From Eukaryota sp. TZLM1-RC (lineage: Eukaryota > Metamonada: BaSk clade), in contig JAUPSS010000003.1 in the NCBI GenBank assembly GCA_040285825.1, positions 62,001 to 126,000 of the forward strand: 64,000 nucleotides of DNA. The letters run 5' to 3'. The notes below the pieces were generated by a model, which was given only the letters and a program-made list of their open reading frames with translations, searched no databases and was not told the origin of the DNA. The position numbers and the translations under genes were made by a program. Of this stretch, positions 32,701 to 42,561 are shown in pieces (position 1 is the first letter of the stretch; every line of letters starts with the position of its first letter).

Positions 32701-34612
32701 GCATCCCCAGTCTCTGTTGATCTTGTCTCGTATATGGGGAATGAGGTCTCTAACTCTTTCCGGTGTAAGTTCTGTCTGGCCTTCTCCAAATAGCTGGGTG
32801 GCTATGAGGTAGGCCCTTGTCCAATCTGACTGTCCTGGGGCTTCAAAACTTCTATTAGTTATCTTTCGCCTGTATTTATCCCAAGTCTAAAATTTTAGTA
32901 GAAACGCTATGATCGACCTTTTGTTGATTGGGTCTTCTGCGGATAAGTGAGGTCTTTTGTAGTTGCTATCTTTTGAATGTGGATCAATTTGTTTATGGAG
33001 AATGCTAGCTATGCTCATATCTAAAGCTGTGCTAGAGGATTGAAGTCCTCGAGACGCATAGATCTGTCAAAAAAAGTTCTTTCAGGAGGCTGAGGGGGAG
33101 CCGTTTCTCCAACAGCTGCCCCGTTTAGCTCAATGTCTTCTCGAATGTCGCCCGTCATAGGTTGAGTGGAAGTTGGTTCTTTTTGTTGAACAGCGTTTCG
33201 TCTCTCTACAAGTTCAGGGACGTTTACTGTTGGAACACGATCTGGTATGCTGTTAATCGACCAAACTTGTAAAGGTTGGCTTTTCTCTGATATAATAGGA
33301 TCCACAAATGGTAATTTAGGAAGGTGGAGAGGTGTAGATGGATCTCCCGTCTACCATTGCCTAAAGTCTCGTTGTTTAGTCAAGGAGTTGCCATGTTGTT
33401 GAATATTGTTATGTGGACAACTCCTACACGTGGATACCGATGATCGTTCCGTATGTATGTTATTTAAGGAGTCTGCATCGAACCAGGGTGTTATAGGTTC
33501 GAGCTTGTCCGGTTCACTACTGTATTCTTGCTCCATAAATTGCCTAAAATATGTGGGAGCTCCCCTCGTCAGTTCCGTATACCTGTGGATTTCAGTATCA
33601 AATCTGGGATCGAACCACGCAGGAAGTTTATATTGTAGGATGTCTTCCGAGTCGGTCCTACTTCTCTGCTCAATGGAAATTATTTTCATTTTCCTATCAC
33701 ATTGATCTAAAAGAGGGGCCTTCCAATCCATTCTATCTTTGGTAGGAAAGGCCATGATCTCTTTGTTTCTCTTATCCATACCCGAGAGTTTGGGACGGCG
33801 CCCTGCGTTACGTCCGAAAGTTTCTCTGCTCAAATTGTCTAGAGCTTTGATGAGCTCATTTCACGTATTTAAGGGGTTTTTAAATACCCTTTGTCCATCC
33901 CCAACCATACCGAGGATCTGGAAACCTACGTTTTTGCCTCTTTTAATGAACCTCCACAGATGAGGGAACTGCTCGAATAAACAGAAGTCTGTTGGTTCAA
34001 GGGAAGCTTCCGTGTCCTTTTTCAGAAGGTTATACAACCCCTTTGATGGGTCGTCTTCCCCTTCCATATCATCTAGTTGAGATTGGAGTTCTTTGTATTC
34101 TTCTAGTGAAGACGTGTCTAAGGTGGGATTTATATCGTTACCTTTATGACAGATTCTATATTTGGAAGGGGACAGGGAGCCGGGTCCGTTATCGTTGCCT
34201 TTGTTGACAAATCTCTTTTCTCGAGGGGAGAAGGAGCCGGTGTCCGTTCTCGTTACCTCGTTCTTTGTGGAAGGAGAGACCCGCCCTCTCATTCGTATTT
34301 TTTTGCTAAGGAGGAGGTGGAGGCCGGGTCCGTTGCCTCGTTATCCTTACTTGTGTATGTTGTATGGTGTGTACCCTGCTGATGCAGCATGTGAGGTGAA
34401 TGAGTGAGGTCAGAGGTATCTTTCCCTGAGATGTCTGAAATGTTCAAAAGATAACTGGCTGGCTGGTTTCTTGTTGGTGATAAATGCTGAGGTTATTTGT
34501 GATATACCTTGACTTTAAAATGGCCAAAAATTATTGCTGCCTAAAGTCTAATGCAATTAAAAAAAGTCTGATTTTTTTCTATTCATATGATATAAGCCTG
34601 AGGAAGCCAACA
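32700..34612 (-). mobile_element. Short-LTR retroelement, 5' part (copy b)
   Basis: A 79-bp unit at 34534-34612 is homologous to the LTRs of the element at 45937-47358 and sits upstream of minus-strand Gag-like frames (34292 down to 33021). No second LTR, RT or integrase is found before the junction with LINE-B at about 32700, so this copy is truncated. Compared with copy a, it keeps more of the Gag-like region. Confidence 0.55.
33021..34292 (-). pseudogene. Gag-like protein of the short-LTR family, broken
   Basis: Three frames in series: 34292-33861, 33833-33351 and 33305-33021. The first contains LDDMEGEDDPSKG and PTDFCLFEQFPHLW, clearly related to the frame at 46424-47119 (LDSMEGKDDINEG, STDFCLFEQLRLLW). 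The others are polar, with PAWFDPRFD and a CRSCPHNN pair that might be zinc-binding. No database-type domain is recognised; 'Gag-like' rests on position after an LTR and on the absence of enzyme motifs. Confidence 0.4.
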
Positions 34613-34615
34613 TAT

Positions 34616-34865
34616 TTACATAGTAAATAATTGAATAAATTGTTTTGCTATAAAAAACAACGAAAACGCATGTTCAAAAGCCATTCTTTGTTTGTTAAAA
34701 AAAAGTTCATAAATAAAAGGTTTTTGAGTAACAAAAGCAGCAGCAGAACTATTGCGAATAGCTTTTAAAAAATTTCCGAGAGCAGGATTTTCAATTTTGA
34801 ATAAGCCAAGTTTTACTTCATAATCCAAGTTTTTGCACAATTCAACCAAATAATGCAACATTTTT
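34616..34865 (-). pseudogene. LINE-B fragment B4
   Basis: An 81-codon piece (LDYEVKLGLFKIENPALGNFL) corresponds to the LINE-B segment LDYDVRLGLARKKNPAFANLL just before its zinc knuckle. It directly adjoins the LTR-like unit at 34534-34612. Confidence 0.75.
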
Positions 34866-35215
34866 GCAACTGGCTAATTTTGCCACAAATAGGTTGGTCA
34901 AAAACAACGACTGGGCGTGTCAGTCGACTGAAGCCGGCTATATTGGAGTTTGGCGCCCATCCCTACTGACATCCGGAACTTTGCCCACTTCAAAAAAAGA
35001 ACAGCTTGTGTCAAATTATGACAGATGGCCCAGTTTTATGCAAGCTCAACGTCTATAAAACCATGGCAGTCTTTTTTAACTGTGAATATCCGAAGGGATA
35101 ACTTTGTGCCCTTTTCAAAGATGCAGTTGTTTCTGAGCAACTAATTGGTTGGTAGGAACAACATCATGCTTACATTGCTGATTTGTTTAACCATTAATAA
35201 GGCATACCTGCTAGG
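34866..35215. other. Unassigned stretch
   Basis: A less AT-rich patch near 34900-34990 stands out but gives no recognisable protein in any frame. It could be the lost 5' part of the Fanzor relic downstream. Confidence 0.3.
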
Positions 35216-35649
35216 TTCCAGGCCCTCTTAAAAAAGACTGACCTCCAACTGAACATTGCAACAATGAGCTTTATTTTCTCCACCGGTTTCCGTATTTCGT
35301 CGTTTCTCAAGAATACGACGAGTAAAACAATGCAACGACATGTCTGACTCCTTCCGCAATCTACTCCACGAGTTTTATTTTATTCAGTCAACAACTGAAA
35401 AAACACTTGTTACGTTTGAACCCAGACCAACAACTTCTGAGGAACTCATTCAAACATTTCAACAAGAAGTACTTTGCCACATATACCATTGCCTATATGA
35501 GCCATTGTAATTTTCTCGACAGCCCCCAAAAAACCAAAAATGGCCGCACAGAATTCGGAACCGCCAAGCCAGTGGAGAACACGATATGCCTGCAACGAGT
35601 CGAAAGCGAAACTCCAGGCTTCAACAACAGGTTCGTCCTAGACAACGCT

Positions 35650-36455
35650 GGAGAACTGATGGCGCCTAAAAGTTCCCTCCCGTTGATCCAATTGAATACT
35701 GGTTTTGTACAATAGAACCTAACAACAAAAATCTGTGTGGTTATTCAATTGGAGCAAGAAAAGATAATAACAATGTTGACGATCAACTTTCGGGCCTTGT
35801 TTAAATCCATAAACAAAGAAATTATTCACCCACCGGTATTGACCCATGCATCACCAAATTGCTATTTCGTACAGAATTTCCGCAAATATCTGTATGAAAA
35901 AGCAACGCCAATGACATTGGTACCGACACAGGAAAAAATCAGGAATCCCGACTTCCGTCTGAGATCTGTACTAGACCAACAACTGATAAATGGAGCCCTG
36001 CATTGCAACAAGATTGATATTCTTATAGCAAGACAAAGGCATTTATTGGAAAGCTATACGCCGTAATTGCTTCTACTTTTTCATTCGTCGCCAAAAGAGA
36101 TTCAGTCATTTTTTCCAGAAAATCAAAAACATGGCTGAAAATTGTAAAGTGATTATTTGGTTTGGAAAAGGAGGTGATGGACCATTCCGTCAAAAAGTGA
36201 GATCGCCAAGAAAGCGTTTTTTCAAGAATTTCAAGGCTCGATTTCCAACCGTGAAGGATGGAGATGAATACTAAACATCGGCCAAAGTGAACTTTTGCAA
36301 AGTTTTCCATGAAGACTTTTACCTCATAGAGAATGGATGCTAAAGCCTATTTTACATGTCAAAGATGTGGAATGGTTTGGTCAAGAGATATCTCTGCATC
36401 GAGAAACCACTGGGAGATTGCAGTATGCGAATACTTTTTGAACACTAGACCCTAG
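35650..36455 (+). pseudogene. Fanzor family-2 relic (RuvC-like, TnpB homologue)
   Basis: In a single + frame with several stops and shifts, the C-terminal half reads IIWFGKGGDGPFRQKVRSPRK, then GDEY-stop-TSAKVNFC, and finally FTCQRCGMVWSRDISASRN before a stop at 36455. E-Y-x-TSAK, CxxCG and SRDxSASxN are the hallmark block of TnpB/Fanzor nucleases: zinc ribbon plus the RuvC-III Asp. Near 35685 a VDP followed by NKNLCGYSIG may be the RuvC-I region. It is homologous to the frame at 63288-64000. The gene is dead, but its zinc ribbon is better preserved than in the other copy. Confidence 0.75.
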
Positions 36456-37507
36456 CTTTTAGAAGACCTCAATAAGAGTCTTCAAATCCAACGTTTTTTG
36501 ATCTAAGGTGATGATCTCCGGATGGTTAAGTTTAGGCATGTGGATGTGGTTGAAGTATTGGAAATTGACATTTCAGATAAAGAATGCATTTTCAGTGAAA
36601 ACCACAGATAGTGTTAATTCAATATTATTACAAATCTTGAAAGTTCTGCAAGAAAAAACTGTCGCTAGAGTCAATCATTTGAAACAATTCGCAGAACTGC
36701 ACACATCAACGTTCTACTCTAGTGTTTCTGCGGTCGTCTCTTCTTGGTCTTCTCATTCGTCTTTGACAAATAAAGGTCTCTTTTCTTCTGCTTCATTACT
36801 TTCTCCTCCTCAAAAAACTTCAAATAATGATGATGACCTACAAGTGCTGCAGACCACCAGGTCTTAAAACTATGAGGCAAACATTTTTGGATGATTCTTA
36901 CTTCCCAGCATACAAGCAAAATGTCCACAGAACTATTTTTCGTTTTGTTTACTAAACAAATCTTTGAGTAAACGTTGAATGTCAAAATTGGAACTCTTTT
37001 TTCGTGGAAATTCAGTGGTACAATAGATTTTTGTTTTCAAAAGACGAAGTTCTTGAACGTCTCACTAGAGCAAGAGGCAGAATTAGTCAAATTGTCAAAT
37101 TAGTTTTAAATTAGTCTCAAGTGCGAATTCACTTTTTATTACTATTATGATTGAAAGTCTAAACTTTTGAAATCATTTAGGAAAACATCTCAAAGAAAGT
37201 GGTCCTACATATGATTTTCTGATTTGGAAGAACATAATTGTATTTTCGTTATTGAAAGCACTTCCTCGTTATATTAACTGCATTTGGAACAACATTACAG
37301 AGTTTAGTAATAAGCGAGTTGCTGTTCAAGTGTATGACGAAAATCTCTCGCCATTTAAGTGATGGGCTTTTTAGTAGGTTAAAATATTAGTTAAGGTTTT
37401 TGGTTTAGTTTCAAAATGTGAATGTTCCACAAATAAATCTATGATCATCAGCAGGTTAGATAAAGGATCGCAGTCTCATATATTCTTGTGTTCTGAGAAT
37501 AAGTAAT
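36456..37507. other. About 1 kb with no assignable feature
   Basis: Several frames of 60-120 codons occur, but none reads as a known protein. A + frame near 37150-37362 (LLKALPRYINCIW) may be the end of a gene or transposon. No repeats shared with other parts of the window were noticed. Confidence 0.35.
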
Positions 37508-37509
37508 AG

Positions 37510-37850
37510 TACTGTGAATTTCACATATCATACATTCCCCTGTGAAATTCACTCCTGTTTTCAACTTTCTCAATGTCTACTCACAAACTGTAAGAGACAT
37601 GTAGCGTCATTTGACAAAGACAATCATGATCTTCATCAATGGGCTACATCACTTGAATACACCTACTGCTTTCACAAAACAAAGCCTCGCGACTTGATGT
37701 ATCTTAGTGGATCTACCAAATGCTACTAAGGCATTTGTAAATCGATCTCAAAAGTTTTTGAAAACAATTAAAAAAAATAAATAACTCAAAAAAATACAAG
37801 ATTTTCAACAGTTGTTGTTTCTGTATGCTCAGATTCGTTCATTCATTTTC
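37510..37850 (-). ncRNA. Candidate guide-RNA scaffold of the Fanzor element (decayed copy)
   Basis: The region 3' of the nuclease frame is homologous to 50460-50734, although neither has an ORF. Near the element edge lies a perfect 11-bp inverted repeat, GTGAATTTCAC (37514-37524) and GTGAAATTCAC (37542-37552). Placement (between ORF end and element end, same strand) matches that of TnpB/Fanzor omega RNAs. About 60 bp of A-rich sequence near 37756-37815 is absent from the other copy. That it is transcribed is inference. Confidence 0.45.
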
Positions 37851-39850
37851 TCAACAGAGCTTTTGGGCAAATGTATCGTAGCGGCCCCAATTCCGCTTTC
37901 TTCTTAATTTGAATATTTTTTGCAGCGGAAATATCTCTGTCATATACTGTTTGGCACTCAGGACAAATACGCATCTACCAGGAGTCTTTTGAATTTTTTC
38001 GGCCATGCAACAACTGGACAGTTTGCTTGTATTAAATTCACTGGTTGTCAAGTGCTTCAGGTCCTTTTGATAACACAACCATTATCTGAAAGCCCTAGCA
38101 GACCCATATCGATTGGTTTTTCGGCAATGAGAAGGGAAATTAGCAAAACCCACAACAAAATAGAGTTTTTCAGGATGTCCAGACAGCCTTTGAAATTTGT
38201 TGAGGCTCTCTCGGAACTGTCTCTCTTTATATTTGGGATGTCAAATTTAATTATGTTCCGCTTTTAGCGATTACTTTCCAAGTACACTTTCCTCCTGACC
38301 ACATTCCATTGGTTCAAATTTTTGGTGAAATTTTGAACAGAATATTGGTTGGGGGAATGTTTACTAAGTGAAGGTTTTGTCATGTATCTTCTGAAATTTG
38401 GACAAGGGATAACTCCACAGTGATTATCATTTAAAAAGTAGTTACATAATCTAAATTGTCCTAGATCAACGCCAATAAGGGGCCTTTCAGGTAAAATTTC
38501 GACTGGATCTCTGCGTCTTTAACAGCAAATGTTTTTAATACCCTTCAACTGTAATTCTCTGGTTTTGTTGGCATCAGGGTCACTTTTCATTTCTTCTTTC
38601 AATTTTCTTTTCCTTGTCGGTAATTCATCCAGCTCAGCTGTGTTTTTGAGTCATTATTTTTATTTTCAAAAATGAATAACAGTTCATTACCATTAGTTTT
38701 CAATAGGATCTTTTTAGATCTATTTTTCAAACCTTTTCTGTTGATATCAAATTTTTGATAAGCGTATTGTTTGAATACTCGTATCGGACATGTATTTTTG
38801 ACGAACTTTGTTTTGAAAAATAATCCTTCAATAAGGGAAAATTTTTTCGAAGAAAGGAAAATTTGTGAAGGTACCTCAAGAAATTCAGAACCTTTATAAA
38901 AAGCTAAAAGTATCTTTCTAAATTTCTTCCAGCAATGTATACGAGAATAAAAAGTGAGTAAGTATTGTGAAATTTTAAGATTAAAGAGAAAAAGCTCATT
39001 AATTTTCTTTGATGAAAAGGTGATTCTATTACTTGAACATTGTAAAAAAGCAGTGACAGGAAATCTTTGGAAAAGATTCAAGATAAAATTACATGCATTT
39101 GCTAAAAAGAATCTTATTCTTGAATTATTAAAATGGAATTTGATGTAGTGTTCAAGAACAGAATCAACAACTACTTATTCGGGTTGCTCACCTTTTGTTA
39201 TTACACTAGCTTCTAAAGGTGCTAAGGGTTCATCTGGAATAAGATAGAGAAAATAATTGGCAAAGACATTCGTTTTATCCAGAGCTCTACAATGAGCACA
39301 AATAAAATTTTTTGTCCAGGATTGACAGATTTTAGGTAAACTTGTCTTAACATTAGATGCCAATTGACGAGCCCGACAAGCAAGGTTTGGAGAAAGTTCT
39401 TTTCTATTGATAAAATTACATTTCTGTGACTACAGCCAATCGTTGAGGAAATTGATGAATGAATTTTTATAAGGAACTAAACAATTTTTCCATGTAGAAA
39501 CAAGTGACCTGTCTTGTGGACATTCAGGAAGAAATCCACTGTAAAAGATATGTAGTAATTGGCGTTGTTTTTTGGAGGTGGATGGGTTTGGAAAAGAATA
39601 AGTGGTGATGACGGTCATAAACAATTACCATACATATTGTTCCACTAAAGCTCTAGATGCCAACGGAAAATTCAAAAAATAGATTGAAGCAGTAAAGAAG
39701 CTTCATGACAAATCTCGGTGACCAAAGGAAGGTCAGTCCGAATTTGTTGCACCGCTGCAGGGGCCAGTAGCGGATTTAAAGGCACAAGACCGAATGAATA
39801 CACGTGACACAGAGCGGGTGTTTGACATGTAGTGAGAATAAAGATTTCAT
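37851..39850 (-). pseudogene. Fanzor family-1 nuclease, degenerate
   Basis: Minus-strand pieces match the 50.7-60.1 kb copy in order: PAAVQQIRTDLPLVTEICHE (39.75 kb), RQLLHIFYSGFLPECPQD (39.55), HCRALDKTNVFANY (39.25), the long helical middle (39081-38599), the RuvC-I motif PLIGVDLGQFRLC (about 38450) and EFNTSKLSSCC near 38000. The zinc-ribbon end is damaged (VFVLSAKQY in place of the second Cys pair). At least six breaks show that the protein is lost. The conserved HIFY junction near 39545 is uninterrupted here. Confidence 0.8.
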
Positions 39851-39982
39851 CTATCAAATTTTACACTTGTCACCCCTTTTTCGACTTCTGGTTGCCTGTT
39901 TTGAGAATTTTTTAACGCTCAACTTAGTTTTGGGAGGTTTTTACTATTCCCACACTTTCCCCTCATTTCATAAACTAGGTTC

Positions 39983-40281
39983 TTAGTTCCCTCACTTACG
40001 TTCTTTTCCGAGCTTTAGGACTCCCCCTGTATTCTCAATACGTGGTTTTCTACTCATTTTTGATTCATTTTTACCTTATACCTGCAGTTGGTTCCCTTAA
40101 AACAATTGTTGGACTCGTCCTAAATCCCACCACTCTCTTCCTGTATGTCCATTCCTTTCCATCGTCAGCTCCTTCACAATTCAATTTTTCTCTTCTCTTA
40201 GACTCTGTCAAAATGGTTGTTGATGAAATTGAGTCATCGCAATGTCATGGAGTGCTTTGTAGCCACTTAACCATAGTTTAA
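39983..40281 (+). other. Open frame abutting the Fanzor element, possible gene remnant
   Basis: A + frame of ~100 codons begins exactly where the Fanzor element ends. It has a hydrophobic first half (YVVFYSFLIHFYLIP) and a polar end, and stops at 40281. It has no plausible start of its own and could be the 3' part of a membrane protein gene cut by the Fanzor insertion. I do not recognise it. Confidence 0.25.
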
Positions 40282-40976
40282 GCAGTTTTATCAGTTTTAA
40301 TAAGCATAATTTTACATCACTGTTAGATCTTTGAATGATTCGTTTTTAATTTTGTTTATTCCTTTGGAGTTTTCAGTTTAACATCCCAATCAGTATTACC
40401 ATCTCCATTCTTTTTGTCATAAGGAGCACTTTTAGGTACAATACTGATCTACCAAGTAGACCACGAAACAAGCTCGTCTGACAATTGTCTGGAGATAAAA
40501 CAATTAGTGGTACTCAGTATCAAACAGTAATTTGGAAAGACTCATAATGATTTGTTCTTTGTTGATTTGATTTTTGAGAAAATTCTGGTCTGGGAACAAT
40601 TTTCACTGTTCATTATTATGATGTTTGGGCACTGTTACAACTTCTCTGGACTGGGTTTGAAGCTCAAGTTTTCATTATGATTATGATGAATTATGATCGG
40701 GAGTTCTTCGTTGAGTTTGTTTTTGTGTAGCCCATAGTTCTATTTGTACCTCATGTCAACAAATAAAACAGCTAATGTAAATAACATGTTGTACAGCTGA
40801 TCCACGTGTACATTTTTAGTACTGAAAAAATAATAAACAATTTATTCTATCCAAAAAATCTGACACGAACTCCTCGAACGAACATCTATAAAGTTATGCT
40901 TCATAGTTGAGATGAAGACTGTCTTTACACTTAAGCAAGTCCGATGAGACCATTTTATCAAAGTAGGCCGAATCGC
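40282..40976. other. No gene seen
   Basis: AT-rich sequence with many stops in all frames. Nothing shared with other parts of the window was noticed. Confidence 0.45.
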
Positions 40977-41215
40977 TCACTAATCTTCGTAGAAGAAGTG
41001 TTTTAGCTAGCGAGATATAGTTAACTGTGACACAAAGTAGTACTAATTGAAAAATGTCAGCAAAAGTAGATACTATCAATAGTTAATGGAAGGAGAGCAG
41101 CATCTGATTGAATCAGAAACACAAAAAAGGGATTAGGTAGGGATTAGGTAGGGAAGGAAAAAGAAGAGGGAATACTATACTAGTAGGGATTCAACCTAAA
41201 ATTCAACCACAGTAA
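40977..41215. repeat. Composite repeat upstream of AATF gene
   Basis: Two adjoining blocks recur separately elsewhere. 40977-41112 is found inverted at 63157-63288. About 41112-41215 (CAGAAACACAAAAAAGGGATT, G-rich GGGATTAGGTA repeats, then ATTCAACCTAAAATTCAACC) is found in the same orientation at 61491-61600. The second block ends ~40 bp before the AATF ATG, so it may act as promoter or leader. Confidence 0.7.
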
Positions 41216-41254
41216 TTAGTTTCTCAACATCATCATAAAACATCGTCTGCCAGA

Positions 41255-42202
41255 ATGGATGATCCATCTCTCTATGAAAAAGCCAAACCAACATATTCCG
41301 AACCCGTTCTTTCCTTTGGTGGTTTTGATGCTGGATCAGATTCTTCCTCCGAATCACCTGAATCTGATGTTGAATTAGTATCGAAGCCAAAAGATTCTTT
41401 AGCTGCATCTCGTCGTGCTCTTGTCAATCAATCCCAGACCGCACATCTTCAAAAAAACCTTGTAAGTGCACTCTTAGAACTCAGAGTCCTGCTTCAGGCA
41501 CCTATTGACAGTGTTTCCAAATTACCAACAGAAAACTACAATGCTTTGATGTCTTTATCTCAAAGCAAAGACCCAAATGCCTCTTTACTTCAACACGAAG
41601 TTGAATCCGAATGTTTATCTCTATTAAGAGATTTTCAGGAAACATTTTCCATTCTAGATGATACATTTTCTCCTGACCAGTCTGCTGTTTCTACTGAGGA
41701 GGTCTGGTCGTCAATCGAACCTATTCTTGAATGTCAGGCTCAACAACGTTCTAGTACCCTTTCTTATTGGCACGCCAGGGCCAAGGTGTCTTCGGTTGAT
41801 CCACAATTGAAATCATTGGACCAGAATCCTGAAAATCTTGTTAAATCTCAGGTTGATCACTCTTTAGATCGCTATGTCAAAAAGTCTAGGGTTAATAGAA
41901 CCGGGGCAGTTCGTCTGGGAGATTGTCAAGCTGAGAGGGAGCGTCACGATTTGTATGATGATGGAGATTTTTTCTATACTGTGTTGAGGGATTTAAACCT
42001 TGCTGATGATATAGGTAAGAAGCAACAACTTTTAGCAAAGCATTCAAAGAGAGATAAACTGAAGAAAGCTCCCAGTGAACGTAATTGTAAAAATAAGAGG
42101 TTAAAGTATAGTGCTATTCCAAAGTTACAAAATTTTATGGCTCCCAGGCCACAACCTTTTCCTGCAATGGCACCTGCTCTGTTTAATAGTTTGTTTTCGT
42201 AG
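41255..42202 (+). CDS. AATF: AATF/Bfr2 family ribosome-biogenesis factor
   Basis: An intact 315-residue frame with ATG at 41255. It has an acidic, Ser-rich start (GSDSSSESPESDVE), then a helical middle with RRALVNQSQTAHLQKNLV and LELRVLLQAP, which fits the AATF leucine-zipper region. The C-terminal part has DDGDFFYTVLRDL, matching the family's FDDDDFYxxLLRELI, and ends KRLKYSAIPKLQNFMAP...LFNSLF, which mirrors the conserved C-terminal KLLSFMAP...LYRSLFG of AATF/Che-1 and yeast Bfr2. The family acts in the nucleolus in 40S subunit and rRNA processing. It is shorter than the animal protein (~560) and closer to a minimal version. It lies upstream of STI1 on the same strand. Confidence 0.85.
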   Translation: MDDPSLYEKAKPTYSEPVLSFGGFDAGSDSSSESPESDVELVSKPKDSLAASRRALVNQSQTAHLQKNLVSALLELRVLLQAPIDSVSKLPTENYNALMSLSQSKDPNASLLQHEVESECLSLLRDFQETFSILDDTFSPDQSAVSTEEVWSSIEPILECQAQQRSSTLSYWHARAKVSSVDPQLKSLDQNPENLVKSQVDHSLDRYVKKSRVNRTGAVRLGDCQAERERHDLYDDGDFFYTVLRDLNLADDIGKKQQLLAKHSKRDKLKKAPSERNCKNKRLKYSAIPKLQNFMAPRPQPFPAMAPALFNSLFS

Positions 42203-42561
42203 TCTTTTTCATTACTGTTTAGATTTTCTGCTACTTTTTAAGCCTAGTTTTTTTAGTTTTGGTTGAAGCAAAATGTTTTCTCAACAATATAAACTAGTTT
42301 ATTTAAAGTATCGCAACACATTCTTTATCACAGGTGAGATTTTGTTTGGTGCAAGGAAACTCAGAGCTTTGAAAAACAAGGGAGTGAATAAGCATGGTGA
42401 TACTCGGATCATCAACATCTTACACAGAAATGTTTTAGCAGTGTGAGCAGCAAAAAGAAAATTGGTGGAGAACAACTAGTGACAGCTCATGCCAACTCAT
42501 CTCATCAAGAACTGATTCAAGAACAACACCAGCAATTGATTCTACTCTATTGTTCATCTAC
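42203..42561 (+). other. AATF-STI1 intergenic region
   Basis: 359 bp. AT-rich after the AATF stop, then more balanced sequence from 42330. A + frame near 42345-42450 reads ARKLRALKNKGVNKHGD, which is protein-like but unassigned. Probably STI1 promoter and leader. Confidence 0.4.

Larger units (their letters stand above)
37510..39982 (-). mobile_element. Fanzor family-1 element, decayed copy
   Basis: About 2.47 kb that is homologous end to end to the split element at 50460-60253. Shared sequence starts at TACTGTGAATT (37510) and stops after TTCATAAACTAGG (39979). It contains ~140 bp of leader, a ~2-kb broken Fanzor frame and a 3' non-coding region ending in a hairpin. No terminal inverted repeats are seen, as is usual for IS607-like carriers. 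It carries the undisrupted site where the G3 retrotransposon inserted in the other copy. Confidence 0.8.

Noticed and set aside
33992-34407. + strand frames opposite the Gag-like region
   Set aside because: They are antisense shadows of the minus-strand frames, which are the ones conserved with the element at 46424-47119.
36508-36867. 119-codon + frame as a gene
   Set aside because: It lacks similarity, has low-complexity Ser runs and follows directly after a dead Fanzor relic. No supporting signals.
40894-41079. Minus-strand 61-codon frame upstream of AATF as a gene
   Set aside because: It lies in the repeat shared with 63157-63288, where the frame is not kept. It is best read as non-coding repeat.
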